Source: Mercurialis annua
Taxonomy: Eukaryota; Streptophyta; Magnoliopsida; Malpighiales; Euphorbiaceae
Length of the DNA: 64,000 bases
Assembly: GCF_937616625.2 (NCBI RefSeq)
Contig: NC_065576.1
Coordinates: forward strand, 24,660,628 to 24,724,627
Direction of reading: 5' to 3'
Numbering within the stretch: the stretch's first letter is position 1; each line of letters begins with the position of its first letter. Positions 1 through 14,404 of this stretch are shown one piece after another. A model generated the notes under the pieces. The model saw nothing but the letters and a program-made list of their open reading frames with translations, made no database searches and was not told where the DNA came from. Made by a program: the position numbers and the translations under genes.

Positions 1-3000
1 ATGGTTAGGTTATATTACACAAAGTGTGCATGAAAAGGGACACTAGATTAATATGACGCGTCTCAAGTCTTTTTAACGCGTCGTTTCGATTACCATGCTT
101 ATGTCGCGTCAGAAGTCCCTCTAACGCGTCGTTCCGATTACCTAAGCATGGTTAGGTTATATTACGCAAAGTGTGCGTGAAAAATGACAATAGATTGTAT
201 GTCGCGACTCAAGTCCATTTAACGAGTCGTTCCAATTACTTAAGCATAGTTAGGTTATATTACGCAAAGTGTGCATGAAAAATGACAATAGATTAGTATG
301 TCGCGTCTTAAGTCTATCTAACTCGTCGTTCTGATTACTTTAGCGTGGCTAGGTTATATTATGCAATGTATACGTGAAGGGTGATGCTAGATTAGTATGT
401 CGCGTCTTAAGTCTCTTTAACGCGTCGTTTTGATTACCATGCTTATGTCGCGTCACAAGTCTCTCTAATGGGTAGTTCCGATTACCTAAGAATGGTTAGG
501 TTATATTATGCAGAGTGTGCGTGAAAATTAATAATTGATTAGTATGTCGCGTCTCAAGTCTCATTAACGCGTCGTTCTGATTACCAAAGAGTGGTTAGGT
601 TATATTACGCAAAGTGTGCTAGAAAAGTAATGCTTGATTAGTATGTCGAGTCTCTAGTCTCTTTAACGCGTCATTCCGATTAACTAAGCATGGTTAGGTT
701 ATATTAACAAGGTGTGCATGAAAGGTAACGCTAGATTAGAACGTTCCGATTACCTAAGGGCGGTTGTTATATTAGGCAAAGTTGGCGAGAAAAGTGACGC
801 TAAATTAGTATGTTGCGTCTCAAGTCTCTTTAACGCGTCGTTTCGATTACCATGCTTATGTCGCGTCACAAGTCTCTCTAACGCGTTGTTCCGATTACCT
901 AAGCATGGTTAGCTTATAATACGCAAAATGTGCGTGAAAAGTAACAATAGATTAGTATGTCGCGTCTCAAGTCTCTTTATTGCGTCGTTCCGATTACCTA
1001 TGCATGGTTAGGTTATATTATGAAAGTGTGCGTGAAAAGTGACAATAGTATGTCGAATCTCAAGTCTATTTAATGCGTCGTTCCGACTACCTAAGCATGG
1101 TTAGGTTATATTTCGTAGAGTGTGCGTGAAAAGTGACGCTAGATTAGTATGTCGCGTCTCAAATCTCATTAACGCGTCATTCCGATTACCTAAGCATGGT
1201 TAGGTTATTTACGCAAAGCCTGCGTGAAAAGTGACGCTAGTTTAGTATGTCGCGTCTCAGGTTTGTTTAACGCGTCATTCTGATTACCTAAGCATGGTTA
1301 GGTTATATTAAGCAAAGTGTTCGTGAAAAGTGACGCTAGATTAGTATGTCCCGTCTCAAGTCTCTTTAACGCGTCGTTCCGATTACCTAAGCATGGTTAG
1401 GTTATATTACGCAAAGTGTGCGTAAAAAGTGACGCTAGATTAGGATGGCCTGTCTCAAGTCTCTTTAACGCGTCGTTTCGACTACCAAGCTTAAGTTGCG
1501 TCACAAGTCTCTTTAACGCGTTGTTCCGATTACCTAAGCATGGTTTGGTTATATTACGCAAAGTATGCGTAACAAATGACAATAGATTAGTATGTCGCCT
1601 CTCAAGTCTATTTAATGCGTCGTTCCGATTACCTAAGCATGGTTAGGTTATATTACGCAAAGTGTGCGTGAAAAATGACAATAGATAGTATGTCGCGTCT
1701 TAAGTCTATCTAACGCGTCGGTCTGATTACCTAAGCATGGTTAGGTTATATTACGCAAGGTGTGCGTGAAAAGTGACGCTAGATTAATATGTCGCGTCTC
1801 AAGGCTCTTTAATTCATTGTTCCGATTACCTAAGCATGGTATTATGCATGGTTTGCATTCAAAGTGACACTAGATTAATATATCACGTCTCACAGCTCTT
1901 TAATGCGTCGTTCCAATTACAGCTAAGCATGGTTAGGTTATACTAACCGAAGTGTGCGTTAAAAGTGCTGCAAGATTTGTATGTCGCGTCCTAAGTCTCT
2001 TTAACGCGTCATTTTGATTACCTAAAGGCTATATTACGCAAATTGTGCGTGAAATGTGAGGCTAGATTAGTACGTCGCGTCTAACGCGTCGTTCCATTAC
2101 CTAATCATTGTTAGGTTATATTACGCAAAGTGTGCGTGAAAACTGACGCTAGATTAGTATGTCGCATCTCAAGTCTCTTCAACGCGTCATTCCAATTACC
2201 TAAGCATGGTTATATTACGCAACGTGAGCATGAAAAATGACGCTAGATTAGTATGCCGGGTCTCAAGTCTGTTTAACGCGTCATTTCGATAACCATGTTT
2301 ATGTCGCGTCACAAGTCTCTCTATTTGCGTTAAAAGTAACGCTAGATAAGTATATCACGTCACCAGTTTCTCTGACGCGTCCTTCCATTACCTAAGCATG
2401 GCTACGTTATATTATGCAAAGTGTGAGTGAAAAGTGACGCTAGATTAGTATGTTGCTACTAAATTTTCTTTAATGCGTTGTTCCGATTACCTAAGCATGG
2501 TTAGGTTAGGTTACACGAAGTGTGCGTAAGAAGTGACGCTAGATTAGTTTGGCGCGTCTCAAGTCTCTTTTATGCGTCATGCTTATGTCGCGTCACAAGT
2601 CTCTGTAACGCGTCATTCTGATTAACTAAGCATGGTTAGGTTATATTACGCAAAGTGTGCGTAAAAAGTGATGCTAGATTGGTATGTCACGTCTCAAGTC
2701 TCTTTAACGCGTCATACCGATTACCTAAGCATGGTTAGGTTATATTACGCAAAGTGTTTGTAAAAAGTGACGCTAGATTAGTATGGCGCGTCTACAGTCT
2801 CTATAACGCGTCGTTTCGATTACCATGCATATGTCGTGTCACAAGTCACTCTAACTCGTCGTTCCAATTACCTAAACATGTTTAGGTTATAACTTTTCAA
2901 CTAAGTGTGCGTAAAAAGTGACGCAAGATTAGTATATCGCATCACAAGTCTCTCTAACGCCTTGTTCCGATTAGCTAAGCATGGTTAGGTTATATTACGC

Positions 3001-6000
3001 AAAGTGTGGGTGAAAAGTTACAATAGATTAGTATGTCGCATCACAAGTCTCTTTAACGAGTCGTTCCGATTGCCTATTTAACGCGTCCTTCCAATTACCT
3101 AAGCATGCTTAGTTTATACTACGCAAAGTGTGCGTAAAGTGACGCTAGATTAGTATGTCGCGTCTTAGTTCTCTTTTCCGTGTTATTCCGATTACCTAAG
3201 CATGGTTAGGTTATATTACGCAAAGTGTGCGTGAATAGTGACGCTAGATTAGTATGTCAAGTCTCAAGTCTGTCTAACGCGTCGTTCCGATTACCTAAGC
3301 ATGGTTATGTTATATTAGGAAAAGTAAGCGTGAAAAGTGACGATGGATTAGTATGTCGCGTCCAAGTCTCTTTAACGCGTCGTATCGATGTTGCTTATGT
3401 CGCGTTAGAAGTCTCTCTAACGCGTCGTTCTGATTACCGAAGCATGGTTAGGTTATATTACGCAAAGTGTGCGTGAAAAGTGACGCTAGATTAGTATGTA
3501 GCGTCTCAAGTCTATTTAATGTATCGTTCCGATTACTTAAGCATCGTTTGGTTATATGACGCAAAGTTTGCGTGAAAAGTGATGCTAGATTAGTATGACG
3601 CGTCTTCATTCTCTTCAACGCATTGTTCTGATTACCTAAGCATGGTTTGGTTATATTACGCAAAGCGTGCGTCAAAAGTGACGCTAGATTAGTAAGTCGC
3701 GCCTCAAGTTTGTTTAACACGTTGTTCCGATTACCTAAGCATGGTTAGGTTATATTAGGAAAAGTGTGCGTGAAAAGTTACGCTAGATAAGTAAGTCGCG
3801 TCTCAAGTCTCTTTAACGCGTCGTTCCGATTACTTAAGGATGGTTATGCAAAGTGTGTGTAAACAGTGACGCTAGATTAGTATGGCGCGTCTCAAGTCTA
3901 TTTAACGCGTTGTTTCGATTACCAAGCTTATGTCGCGTCACAAGTCTCTCTAATGCGACGTTCCGATTCCCTAAGCATGATTAGGTTATATTACGCAAAG
4001 TGTGCGTAAAAAATGACAATTGGTTAGGATGTCGCGTCTCAAGTCTCTTTAACCCGTCGTTCCGATTACCTAATCATGGTTAGGTATATTTTGCAAAATG
4101 TGCATGAAAAGTGACGCTAGATTAGTATGTCCAATCTCAAGTCTCTTTAACGTGTTGTTCCGATTACCTAAGAATCGTTAAGTATACTACGCAAAGTGTG
4201 CATAAAAAGTGACCCTAGATTAGTATGTTTCGTCACAAGTCTATTTAACGCGTCGTTTCGATTACAATGCTTATGTCGCGTCACAAGTCTCTTTAACGTG
4301 TCGTTTTGATTACCTAAATATGGTTAGGTTATATTACGAAAAGTGTGCGTGAAAAGTGACGTTAGATTAGTATGCCGCGTCTCAAGTCTCTTTAGCGCTT
4401 CGTTCTGATTACCTAAGCATGGTTAGGTTATATTACGCAAAGTGTGCTTGAAAAGTGAGGCTAGATTAATTTGTCGCGTCTCAAGTCTCTCTAACGCGTC
4501 GTTCCGATTTCCTAAGCATGGTTAGGTTATATTACGCAAAGTGTGCGTAAAAAGTGACGCTAGTTAATATCGCGTGTCTCAAGTCTCTTTAACGCGTCGT
4601 ATCGATTACCATGCATATGTCTCGTCAGAAGTCTCTCTAATGCGTTTCTTCTGATTACCTAAGCATGGTTAGGTTATATTACGCAAAGTGTGCATGAAAA
4701 ATGACAATAGATTAGTATATCGCGTCTCATGTCTATTTAACGCGTCGTTCCAATTACCTAAGCATGGTTAGGTTATAATACACAATGCGTGCGTGAAAAG
4801 TGACGCTAGGTTAGTATGTTGCGTCTCAAGTCTGCTTAATGCGTCGTTCCGATTACCTAAGCATCTTTAGGTTATATTAGGCAAAGTGTGCCTGAAGAGT
4901 GACGCTAGATTAGTATGTCACGTCTCAAGTCTCTTTAACGCATCGTTCCGATCATCCTTATGGTTAGGTTATATTACGCAACGTGTGTGTAAAAAGTGAC
5001 GATAGATTAGTATGGCGTTTCTCAAGTCTCTTTAACGCGTCGTATCGATTACCATACTTATGTCGTGTCAAAAGTCTCTCTAACGCGTCGTTCTGATTAC
5101 CTAAGCATAGTTAGGTTATAATACGCAAAGTGTGCGTGAAAAATAATAGATTAGTATATCGCGTCTCAAGTCTATTTAACGCGTCTTCCAATTACTTAAG
5201 CATGGTTAGGTTATATTACACAAAGTGTGCGTGAGAAATGACAATAGATTAGTATGTCGTGTCTTAAGTCTCTCTAACATGTTGTTCAGATTTCCTATGC
5301 ATCGTTAGGTTATATTACGCAAAGTGTGCGTTAAAAGTGACGCTAGATTAGTATGTCGCATCTCAATTCTCTTTAACGCGTTGTTCCGATTACCTAAGCA
5401 TGGTTAGGTTATGTTATGCAAAGCGTGCGTGAAAAGTGACGTTAGATTAGTATGTCGCGTCTCAAGTCTTTTAACGCGTCGTTCCAATTACCTAAGCATA
5501 GTAAGGTTATATTAGGCAAAGTGTGAGTGAAAAGTGACGATAGATTAGTATGCCGCGTCTCAGGTCTCTTTAACTCGTCGTTCCTATTACCAATGCATGT
5601 TTAAATTATATTACGCAAAGTGTGGTTGAAAAGTGAGGCTAGATTAATTTGTCGCTTATCAAGTCTCTGTAACGCAACGTTCCGATCACCTAATCATGGT
5701 TAAGTTATATTACGCATACTGTGCGTGAAAAGTGATGCTAAATTAGTACGTCACGTCTCAAGTCTCTTTAACACCTCGTTCCGATTTCCTAAGCATGGTT
5801 AGGTTATATTACATAAAGTGTGCGTAAAATTTGACGATACATTAGTATGGCACGTCTCAAGTCCATTTAACGCGTCGTTTCGATTACCTTGCTTATGTCC
5901 CGTCACAACTCTCTCTAATGCGACGTTCCAATTACCAAAGCATGGTTAGGTTATATTACGCAAAGTGTACTTGAAAAGTGAGGCTAGATTAATTTATCGC

Positions 6001-6408
6001 GTCTCAAGTCTCTATAACACGTCGTTCTGATTACCTAAGCATTGTTAGGTTATATTATGCAAAGTTTTCGTGAAAAGTAACGCTAGATTAGTATGTCGCA
6101 TCTCAAGTCTCTTTAACACGTCGTTTCGATTACCATGCTTATGTCGCGTCACAAGTCTCTCTAACGTGTCGTTCGATTACCAAAGCATGGTTAGGTTATA
6201 TTACACAAGTGTGCATGAAAATTAACAAAAGAGTAGTATGTCGCATCTCAAGTCTATTTAACGCGTCGTTCCGATTACCTAAGCATAGTTGGGTTATATT
6301 ACGCAAAGTGTGCGTGAAAAGTGACACTAGAATAGTATCTCGCGTCTCAAGTCTCTTTAAAGCGTCGTTCTGATTATGTATCTCGAGTATGTCGCGTCTC
6401 AAATCTCT
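1..6408 (+). repeat. 99-bp satellite array, left segment (+ orientation)
   Basis: Uninterrupted tandem array. Taking GATTACC as monomer start, successive starts such as 1282 and 1381 are 99 bp apart. Landmarks in order through a monomer are GATTACCTAAGCATGG, TTAGGTTATATTACGC, AAAGTGTGCGTG, AAAAGTGACGCTAGATTAG, TATGTCGCGTCTCAAG and TCTCTTTAACGCGTCGTTCC. Many monomers carry single substitutions, often CG to TG or CA. 48-bp short monomers are interspersed (for example 432-479). The stretch around 1-900 resembles the material at 49.5-51.2 kb. I see no gene, non-satellite insertion or RNA gene. Function is unknown; structural heterochromatin is an inference. I do not recognise this repeat as a named family. 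Confidence 0.97.
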
Positions 6409-6412
6409 ATCG
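6376..6412. other. Left inversion junction of the satellite array
   Basis: Monomers run on the + strand up to about 6408 and on the - strand from about 6409. The last + monomer is broken: after GATTA (6372-6376) a few unmatched bases lead straight into GAGTATGTCGCGTCTC (6385-6400), so most of a monomer is missing. The sequence then changes to ATCGGAATGACGCG (from 6409), the reverse complement of the monomer end. This looks like deletion-prone end joining, not a clean palindrome. The exact breakpoint is uncertain by a few bases. Confidence 0.85.
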
Positions 6413-6649
6413 GAATGACGCGTTAGAGAGACTTGTGACGCGGCAAAAGGATGGTAATCAAAACGACACGTTAAAGAGACTTAAGATGCGCCATACTAAT
6501 ATAGCGTCACTATTCTCGCACTCTTTCAGTAATATAACCTAACCATGCTTAGGTAACCAAAATGACACGTTAAAGAGACTTGAGACGCGACATACTAATC
6601 TAGCGTCGGTTTTAACGCACACTTTGCTTAATATAATCAAACCATGCTT

Positions 6650-8770
6650 AGGTAATCGGAACGACGCGTTAAAAACATTTGTGATGCGACATACTAATCT
6701 AGCAGCACTTTTGACGCGTACTTGGAGTAATATAACCTAACCATTTTTAGGTAATCGGAACGGCGCGTTAAAGAGAGTTAAAACGCAACATACTAATCTA
6801 GCGTCATTATTCTCGAACTCTTTTGCTTAATATAACCTAATAATGCTTAGTTAATCGGAACGATGCGTTAAAAAGACTTGTGACGCGACATACTAATCTA
6901 TTATAAAATTTTTCACGCACACTTTGCGTAATATAACCTAATCATGCTTAGGTAATCGGAACAAGGAGTTAGAGAGACTTGTGATGCGATATACTAATCT
7001 TGCGTCACTTTTCACGCACACTTTATGTAATATAGCCTAACCATGCTTAGGTAATTGGAACGACGAGTTAGAGAGACTTGTGACACGACGACATAAGCAT
7101 GGTAATCGAAATGACGCATTAAAGAGACTTAAGACGCGCCATACTAATCTAGCGTCAATTTACGAACACTTTGCGTACTATAACCTAACCATGCTTAGGT
7201 AATCGGTACGACGCGTTAAGGAGACTTGAGACGCGACATACTAATCAAGCGCCACTTTTTACGCACACTTTGCGTAATATAACCTAACCATTCTTAGTTA
7301 ATCAGAACGACGCGTTAGAGAGACTTGTGATGCGACATATGCATGACGGAATAAAGAGACTTGAGAGGCGCCAAACTAATCTAGTGTCCCTTCTTTCGCA
7401 CCCTTCGCGTAACCTAACCTAACCCTGCTTAGGTAATCGGAACGACGCGTTAAAGAGACTTGAGAAGCAACATACTAATCTAGCGTCACTTTTCACGCGC
7501 ACTTTGCGTAATATAACCTAACCATGCTTAGAAAATGGAACGACGCGTTAGAGAAACTTGTGACGTGATATACTAATCTAGCGTCACTTTTTACGCACTC
7601 TTGCATAATATAGCCTAACCATGCTTAGGTAATCGTAACGACGCGTTAGAAAGACTCGTGACGCGATATAATAATCTAACGTCACTTTTCAAGCACAAAT
7701 TCCGTAATATAACCTAAACATGCTTAGGTAATCGGAACGACGCGTTAAAAGCATTTGTGATGCGACATACTAATCTAGCAGCACTTTTGACGCGCACTTG
7801 GAGTAATATAACCAAACCATTTTTAGGTAATCGGAACGACGCGTTAAAGAGACTTAAAATGCAACATACTAATCTAGCGTTATTATTCTCGCACTCTTTT
7901 GCTTAATATAACCTAACAATGCTTAGTTAATCGGAACGACGCGTTAAAAAGACTTGTGACGCGACATAGTAATCTATTATATAAGTTTTCATGCACACTT
8001 TGCATAATATAACCTAATCATGCTTAGGTAATCGGAACAAGGAGTTAGAGAGACTTGTGATGTGATATACTAATCTAGCGTCACTTTTCACGCACACTTT
8101 GTGTAATATATAAGCTAACCATGCATAGGTAATTAGAACTACGAGTTAGAGAGACTTGTGACACGACATAAGCATGGTAATCGAAATGACGCATTAAAGA
8201 GACTTAAGACGCGCCATACTAATCTAGCATCACTTTACGAACACATTGCGTAATATAACCTAAATCGGTACGACGCGTTAAAGAGACTTGAGACCTGACA
8301 TACTAATCTAGCGCCACTTTTTATGCACACTTTGCGTAATATAACCTAACCATTCTTAGTTAATCGGAACGACGCGTTAGAGAGACTTGTGATGCGACAT
8401 AAGCATGACGGATTAAAGAGACTTGAGAGGCGCCAAACTAATCTAGTGTCACTTCTTACGCACCCTTCGTGTAACCTAACCTAACCCTTCTTAGGTAATC
8501 AGAATGACACGTTAAAGAGACTTGAGAAGCAACATACTAATCTAGCGTCACTTTTCACGCGCACTTTGCGTATTATAACCTAACCATACTTAGATAATGG
8601 AACGACACGTTAGAGAAACTTGTGACTTGATATACTAATCTAGCGTCACTTTTCACGCACACTTTGCGTAATATAACATAACCATGCTTAGGTAATCGGA
8701 ACGACGCGTTAGAGAGACTCATGACGCGATAAAATAATCTAGTGTCACTTTTCACGCACACATTCCGTAA
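6650..8770 (-). repeat. Tandem duplication with period about 1.06-1.08 kb
   Basis: Two adjacent units share private variants. AGCAGCACTT at 6701 recurs at 7777 (1,076 bp). GCATGACGGA at 7341 recurs at 8403 (1,062 bp). TGAGAAGC at 7461 recurs at 8523 (1,062 bp). ATTCCGTAAT at 7699 recurs at 8762 (1,063 bp). Small indels explain the spread. The copies differ by scattered substitutions, so the duplication is older than the 4.26-kb units at the right end. Edges are approximate. Confidence 0.85.
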
Positions 8771-11700
8771 TATAACCTAACCATGCTTAGGTAAACGCAA
8801 TGACGCGTTAGAGAGACTTTTGACGCGACATAAGCATGGTAATCGAAACAATACGTTAAAGAGGCTTGAGACTCGCCATACTAATCTATCGTCACTTTTG
8901 CACACATTTTGCATAGTATAACCTAACCATGCTTAGGTATTAAGAACGACGCGTTAGAGACACTTGTGACACGGCATAAGCATGCTAATCGAAACGACGG
9001 GTTAAAGAGACTTGAGACGCGACATAGTAATTTAGCGTCACTTTCCACGCACACTTTGCTTAATATAACCTAACCATGCTTAGGTAATCAGAACGACGTG
9101 TTAAAAGACAGGAGACGAAACATACTAATCTAGCGTCAATTTTCATGCACACTTTGCGTAATATAACCTAACCATGCTTAGGTAATTGGAACGACGCGTT
9201 AAAGAGACTTGAGACGCAACATACTAATCTAGTGTCACCTTCTATGCACACTTTGTGTAATATAACATAACCATGCTTCGATAGTCGGAACAACACGTTA
9301 CAAAGACTTGAGAGGCGACATACTAATCTAGCATCACTTTTCAAGCACACTCTGCGTAATATATCCTAACCAAGCTTATGTAATCAGAACGACGAGTTAA
9401 AGAGATTTGAGACGCGACATACTAATCTAGCGTCACATTTCATTTACACTTTGAGTAAAACAACCTAACCATGCTTAGGTAATCGGAATGACGCGTCATG
9501 CTAATCTAGCGTCACTATTCTCGAACTCTTTGTGTAATGTAACCTAAACTACGGGTGAAAGAGACTTAAGACGCGACACACTAATCTACCATCACTTTTT
9601 ACGCGCACTTAGTGTAATATAATCTAACCATGCTTAGGTAGTTGGAACGACGCGTTAGAGAGACTTATGACATGAAATAAGCATGGTAATCGAAACAACG
9701 CGTCAAAGATACTTGAGACGTGCCATACTAATCTAGCGTCACTTTTTATGTACACTTTGTGAAATATAACCTAACCATGCTTAGGTAATCGGAAAGGTGC
9801 GTTAAAGACACTTGAGACGCGAGATACTAATCTATCGTCAGTTTTCACGCACACTTTTCTTAATATAACCTAGCCATTCTTAGGGAATCAGAAGACGCGT
9901 TAAAGAGACTTGAGACGCGACATACTAATCTTGCGTCACTTTTCACGCACACTTTGCGTAAAATAACCTAACCATGCTTAGGTAATCGGAATGACACGTT
10001 AGAGAGACTTGTGACTCGACATACTAATCTAGCGTGACTTTTCACGCACACTTCGCGTAATATTAGCTAACCATGCTTAGGTAATCGGAACGATGCGTCA
10101 AAGAGACTTGGCACGCGACATACTAATCTAGCGGCACTTTTATCGCACGCATTGCGTAATATAACCTAACCATGCTTAGGTAATCGGAACGACACATTGC
10201 AGATACTTGAGACGCGACTTACTAATATTCTGCCACTTTTCACGCACTATTTGCTTAATATAACCTAACCATGCTTAGGTAATCGGAACGACACGTTAGA
10301 GAGACTTGTGACGCGTCACAAGGATTGTAATCGAAACGACGCGTTAAAGAGACTTATGACGCGCCATACTAATCTAGCGTCACTTTTTACGCACACTTTG
10401 CATAATATAACATAACCATGCTTAGATAATCGGAACGACGCGTTAAAGAGACTTGAGAGGCGACATACCAATCTAGCGTCACTTTTCACGCACACATTGC
10501 GTAATATGACCTAACTATGCTTAGGAAATCAGAACGACACGTTAAAGAGAATTGAGACGCGACATACTTATCTAGCGTCAATTTTCACACACATTTTTCA
10601 TAATATAACCTAACCATCCTTAGGTAATCAGAACGACTCGTTAAAGAGACTTGAGACGCGACATACTAATCTTGCGTTACTTTTCATGCACACTTTGCGC
10701 AATATAACCTAACCATACTTATGTAGTCAGAATGATGCGTTAGAGAGACTTGTGACGAGACATACTAATCTAGCATCACTATTCACGCACTCTTTGCGTA
10801 ATTGACTTAACCATGCTTAGGTAATCGGAACGACGCGTTAAAGAGACTTGGTACAAAACATACTAATCAATTGTCATTTTTCACGAACGAAGCGTTAAAG
10901 AGACTCGAGACGCGACATACTAATCTAGCGTCACTTTGCACTTTGCATAAAATAACCTAACCATGCTTAGGTAATCGGAACGACGCGTTCAAGAGACTTA
11001 TGACGCTATGGTGACTTTTCACGCAAACTTTGTATAATATAACCTAACTTTGCTTAGGTAATCAGAACAATGCGTTAGAGAGACTTATAAAGCGACATGT
11101 AATCTAGCGTCACTTTTCACGCATACTATAACTTTTACCATGCTTAGATAATCAAAATGACGCATTAAAGAAACTTATGACGCAACATACTAATCTAGCA
11201 TCACTTTTCACGCACATGTTGCGTAATATAACCTAACCATGCATAGGTAATCAGAACTTAAAAAGACGTGAGACGCGACATACTAATCTAGCTTCCCTTT
11301 TCACGCACATTTTGCATAATATAACCTAACCATGCTTAGGTTATCGGAACGACGCGTTAAAGTGACTTGAGACGCGACATACTAATCTAGCGTCACTTTT
11401 CATGCACACTTTGCGTAATAACCTAACCATGCTAAGGTAATCGAAAAGACGCGATAAAGAGACTTGAGACATGACATACTAACCTTTTGTGACTTTTCAC
11501 GCACACTTTGCGTCATATAACCTAACCATGCTTAGGTAATCGGAACGATGTGTTAGAGAGACTTGTGACGCTGCATAAGCATGGTAATTGAAGTGACGCG
11601 TTAGAGAGACTTGAGACGCACCATACTAATATAGCAAAACGTTTAAAGCGCACTTGGCGTAATATACCCTAACCATGTTTAGGTAATTGGAACGACGCGT

Positions 11701-12139
11701 TAAAGAGACTTGAGACACGACATACTAATCTAGCGTCACTATTCACGCACGCTTTGCGTAATATAGCCTAACCATGCTTAGATAATTGGAATGACGCGTT
11801 AAAGAGACTTGAGACACAACATACTAATCTATTGTTACTTTTCATGCACACTTCGCGTAATATAACCTAACCAAGCTTAGGTATTCGGAACGACGCTTTA
11901 GAGAAACTTGTGACGCGACATAAGCATTGCAATCGAAACGATGCGTTAAAGAGACTTGAGACGCAACATACTATTTTAGCGGCACTTTTCGCGCATACTT
12001 TGCGTAATATAACCTAACCATGCTTAGGTAATAGGAACGACGCGTGAAATAGACTTGAAACACGACATTCTAATCTAGAGTCACTTTTCCCGCACACTTT
12101 GAGTAATAACCTAACCATGATGCTTAGGTAATCAGATCG

Positions 12140-14150
12140 ACGTGTTAGAGAGACTTGAGATGCGACATAAACATGGTTATCGAAACGACGCGTTACAGAG
12201 ACTTGAGACCCGACATACTAATCTAGCGTCACTTTTCATGCACACTTTCTGTAATGTAACCTACCCATGCTTAGGTAATCAGAACGACACGTTAAAGAGA
12301 CTTGAGACGCGACATACTAATCTGGCATCACTTTTCACGCACTCTTTGCTTTATATAACCTAAGCATGCTTAGGTAATCAGAACGACGCGTTAAATCGAA
12401 TTGATACAAAACATACTAATCTATTGTTACTTTTCACGCACGCTTTACGTAATATAACCTAACCATGCTTAGATAATCTGAACGATGCGTTAGAGAGACT
12501 TGTGACGCAACATAAGCATGGTAATCGGAACGATGCGTCAAAGACACTTGAGCCGCGACATACAAATCTAATGTCCCTTTTCACGCGTATTTTGCGTAAT
12601 ATAACCTAACCATGCATAGGTAATCAAAACGATGTGTTAGATAGACTTGAGACGCGACATACTAATCTATTGTCATTTTTCACACACACTTTGCATAATA
12701 TAACCTAACCATGCTTAGGTAATCATAACGACGTGTTAAATAGACTTGATACGCGACATAATAATCCATTGTCATTTTTCACGCACACTATGCGTAATAT
12801 ATAACCTAACCATGCTTCGGTAATCGGAACAATGCGTTATAGAGAATTGAGACGCGACATAGTAATCTAGTGTCACTTTTCACGTACACTTTGCGTTATA
12901 TAACCAAACCATGCCTTGGAAATCGGAACAACGCGTTAGAGAACTTAAGACGCGACATACTAATCTAGCGTCACCTATTACGCACACTTTGCGCAATATA
13001 TCCTGACCATGATTAGGAGATCGGAACGACGCGCTGAAGAGACTTGAGATGCGATATACTAATCTAGCGTCACTCATTACGCACACTTCGCGTAATATAA
13101 CATAACCATGGTTAGGTAATTGGAACAACGCGTTAAAGAGAATTTAGACGCGACATACTAATTTATTGTCACTTTTCAAGCACACTTTGCGTAATATAAC
13201 CTAACCAAGCTTTGGTAATCGGAACGATGCGTTAGATAGACTTGAGAAGCGACATACTAAATTATTGTCATTTTTCACGAACACTTTGCATAATATAACC
13301 TAACCGTGCTTAGGTAATCGGAAAGACGCGTTAGAGAAACTTGTGACGCGAAATAAGCATGGTAATCGAAACAACGCATTAAAGAGACTTGAAACTCGCC
13401 GTACTAATCTAGCATCACCTTAAACGCACACTTTGCATAATATAACCTAACCATGCTTAGGAAATCGGAACGACGCGTTTGAGAACTAGGGACGCGACAT
13501 ACTAATCCAGCGCCTCTTTTAACGCACTCTTTGCTAAATATAACCTAACCATGCTTAGGTAATTGTAACGACGCGTTAACGAGACTTATAACGTGAGATA
13601 AGCATGGTAATCGAAACGACGCGTTAAAGAGACTTGAGATGCGACATACTAATCTAGCGTCACTTTTCAGGCACACTTTGCGTAATATTACCTAACCATG
13701 CTTAGGTAATCGGAAAGACGCGTTAGATAGACTTGAGACGCGACATACTAATCCATTGTCATTTTTCACGCACATTTTGCGTAATACAACATAACCATGC
13801 ATAGGTAATCAGAACGACGCGATAAATAGACTTGAGACGCGACATACTAATCAAACATAACTTTTCACGCACTCTTTGTGTAATATAACCTTACCATGAT
13901 TAGGTAATCGGAACGAAACGTTAGAGAGACTTAAGAGGCGACATTCTAATCTATTGTTACTTTTCACGCACACTTTGCGTAATATAACCTAACCATGCTT
14001 AGGTAATCGGAACGATGAATAGAGAGACTTGTGACGCGACATAAGCATGGTAATCGAAATGACGCGTTTAAGAGACTTGAGACGCGTAATACTAATCTAG
14101 CGTCACTTTTTACGCACACTTTGCGTAATATTAGCTAACCATGCTTAGGT
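12140..14150 (-). repeat. Roughly 2-kb higher-order block, copy 1 of 3
   Basis: This stretch is repeated at about 28710-30400 and 38015-39835. Shared private variants include CTCTTTGCTTTATATAACC near 12342 and 28911, GAGCCGCGA near 12550 and 29120, and TAGTAATCTAGTGTCAC near 12860, 29429 and 38577. Copy 2 lacks the last few hundred bases. Homology was followed by eye, so boundaries are accurate only to about 50-100 bp. Confidence 0.75.
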
Positions 14151-14399
14151 TATCAGAACGACGCGTTAAAGAGACTTGAGACGCGACATACTAATCTGGC
14201 ATCACTTTTCATGCACACTTTGCGTAATACAACCTAACCATGCTTAGGTTATCAGAACGACGCGTTAAAGAGACTTGAGACGCGACATACTAATCTCGCG
14301 TCATTTTTCACGCACACTTGCGTAAAAAAACCTAACCATGCTTGTGTAATCAGAACGACGCATTAAAGAGACTTGAGACACGACATAATAATCTAGCAT

Positions 14400-14404
14400 C
14401 ACTT
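14400..14404. repeat. Target-site duplication CACTT, left
   Basis: CACTT directly precedes the TG of the 5' LTR and is repeated immediately after the CA of the 3' LTR at 23333-23337. Five bases is the size typical of Ty1-copia integrases. The matching uninterrupted satellite at 40573-40577 has a single CACTT, confirming this is a true duplication. Confidence 0.95.

Larger units (their letters stand above)
6409..14404 (-). repeat. 99-bp satellite array, inverted segment part 1 (- orientation)
   Basis: Same satellite in reverse complement: GGTAATCGGAACGACGCG, TTAAAGAGACTTGAGACGCG, ACATACTAATCTAGCGTCAC, TTTTCACGCACACTTTGCGT and AATATAACCTAACCATGC recur every 99 bp. 48-bp forms appear as CGACATAAGCATGGTAATCG. 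The segment is interrupted at 14405 by the copia element and continues in the same orientation at 23333, so the array was inverted independently of the insertion. It contains a tandem duplication of about 1.06 kb (6.65-8.77 kb) and the first copy of a roughly 2-kb block repeated at 28.7 and 38.0 kb. No gene is supported. Confidence 0.97.

Noticed and set aside
1..6408. CRISPR array
   Set aside because: There are no constant repeats separated by unique spacers: the whole 99-bp period is repeated, and the host signals are those of a plant.
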